DNA from: Platanthera guangdongensis | Taxonomy: Eukaryota; Streptophyta; Magnoliopsida; Asparagales; Orchidaceae | Assembly: GCA_039583875.1 (NCBI GenBank) | Contig: CM077150.1 | Coordinates: 175,159,499-175,223,498, forward strand | Direction of reading: 5' to 3' | DNA: 64,000 nucleotides | Shown: positions 63,025-64,000 of the stretch, piece after piece | Numbering within the stretch: the first letter of the stretch is position 1 | Layout: the number at the start of each line of letters is the position of its first letter | Notes under the pieces: model-generated | Told to the model about the DNA's origin: nothing | Databases searched by the model: none | What the model saw: only the letters and a program-made list of their open reading frames with translations | Position numbers and translations under genes: made by a program

Positions 63025-64000
63025 GCGTAAGAGGAGGAGGCTCTAATGGGCATGATGTATATTGAGGAGGCCCAATCAGGAGAAGGAGATCAGGACTGTT
63101 CAAGTCCTGCTAAGGTAAAACTAAACTCTGCTAAGTTTTCCTCAGATTATTTTTCTCCATCAGAATGTGAATCATGTTCATACTCCTCTAATAATATACA
63201 ACATGATTCAGACTCTGAAGCTGATTTCAACACCCTTATCAACATATATGGGAAGTTATTAAAGGCCTTGATCGCAAGCAAAGAGCTTGCTAAGGATCAG
63301 GCTAGAGAATATGAATCTCTGAGGGGAGTATCTTTTCAGTTGGAGAAGGCCAACATAAAGTTGGACCTACAAAAACTGAAGCTTATAGATCTAACTAATA
63401 AGATAGATAGCCAGGCAGATGTAATTGCAGAATAGGTCAAGACTATCAAGTACCTGGAAGTAAAGCTTACCCAGGAAAGACAGCTCGAACAGTTCTCAAA
63501 ACCCAAGCTAATGCTACCTATCATAGATACCTTTTTTTACACCATTTAGAAGTGTAGGGTATAAAACGGTTATTAAGAAGTCTGAACCTAAGGATAAAGC
63601 CCCAATGGGTCCAGTTAAGCTACCTCCCAAGCATCTGACTTCTAACAGATGCAAGGGTTCATGTGTTCCTGGACACTTGAGTTCTGGGTGCACTACCAGC
63701 AAGGTCAATAAAGAGCCTTGCTTTAAAGGTCAGATATCTAAAGGCAATAAAGGCTAAAAATCAACACAAAGGGTGATCAATACAAGAAGCCAAGGAATCC
63801 TTGGATCTGGTACCAATGCACCACAACAAAACCTGAAAGGTAATGGTGTAAATTTTGCCCCACTACCTTGGAAGCTGGATGTCAAGTCAATGTTGCACAA
63901 AAGAACAACTTTAAATGTGCAACCAAAGAAAAGATACAACCGATTTAAGTGTTGTTGATGTTGGAAGGTTGGGCATTTTGCCCTAGATTCTTGGTATAAT
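63025..64000 (+). pseudogene. SIRE-2 gag C-terminal extension
   Basis: Acidic/serine-rich piece (SDYFSPSECESCSYSSNN, HDSDSEADFN) and then a helical coiled coil (LLKALIASKELAKDQAREYE, FQLEKANIKLDLQKLKLIDL), followed after frame breaks by KSEPKDKAPMGPVKLPPK and KGSCVPGHLSSGC. Near the window end a second CCHC-like stretch appears (CWKVGHFALDSWYN, with the last cysteine changed). SIRE-type elements have such a long gag extension before protease. Protease and pol would lie beyond the window. Confidence 0.7.

Larger units (their letters stand above)
60115..64000 (+). mobile_element. SIRE-2: copia LTR and gag, cut by the window end
   Basis: LTR end at 61768, copia primer site, then gag pieces with two zinc knuckles. 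The conserved LTR block gtggatgtacccata...ggaaccactataaatc (about 61531-61570) and C-rich LTR end match SIRE-1 and the 26.0-26.3 kb fragment. The left end abuts element D's LTR without a recognisable LTR start. Confidence 0.82.

Noticed and set aside
1..64000. tRNA or rRNA genes, bacterial operons, promoters with -10/-35 boxes
   Set aside because: None found; the primer-binding sites resemble tRNA 3' ends but are only 10-17 bases.

Overview
The window is plant nuclear DNA made entirely of nested LTR retrotransposons. I see no host gene, rRNA, tRNA, CRISPR array or bacterial feature. The evidence is the lineage mix: Tekay-type Ty3 chromoviruses, an Athila-type Ty3 element (tRNA-Asp-like primer site), a Tat-type Ty3 element with two RNase H domains and antisense genes, and SIRE/Maximus-type Ty1/copia elements. 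This mix is typical of a large, repeat-rich angiosperm genome. I cannot name the species.

Layout, left to right. (A) 1-8761: Tekay-type element with near-identical LTR ends; most of its internal region (gag to pol) runs on the minus strand, as if inverted. 8762-9915: minus-strand LTR fragment of a Tekay-like family. (SIRE-1) 9916-14299: env-like region and 3' LTR of a copia element. (B) 14300-16424 and 27054-27483: decayed Tekay-type element split inside RNase H by (C) 16425-27053, a second Tekay-type element. A copia scrap (about 26008-26921) lies in C's right LTR. (D) 27484-60114: minus-strand Tat-lineage element, split by (F) 34477-47578, an Athila-type element with TSD acgaa, and by (E) 52399-58419, a non-autonomous element with TSD cggag. 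(SIRE-2) 60115-64000: copia LTR and gag, cut by the window edge.

What stands out. (1) All three Tekay-type elements that retain the gag/protease junction have a GT...AG intervening sequence of 71-95 nt there, at the same position and phase. Removing it joins gag to protease in frame, so splicing could set the Gag to Gag-Pol ratio. (2) Element D carries two antisense gene regions, each behind the same 11-bp TATA sequence, the second with plant-like introns. The same element is full of the short motif GCGGAC/GTCCGC. This suggests, as inference only, an element-encoded protein acting on dispersed sites. (3) Element E keeps a gag fragment and an integrase-tail/chromodomain-like end, but its pol core is replaced by a 635-codon acidic ORF I do not recognise. 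(4) Each LTR family has its own dense short palindromic motif; one of them (CACGGGCGTG-like) is shared by Tekay and Athila LTRs. (5) Hairpin arrays with a compensatory pair change occur in F's LTRs, and hairpin-ended tandem repeats occur in D.

Insertion order from nesting: D is older than E and F; B is older than C and SIRE-1; SIRE-1 is older than the minus-strand LTR, which is older than A.
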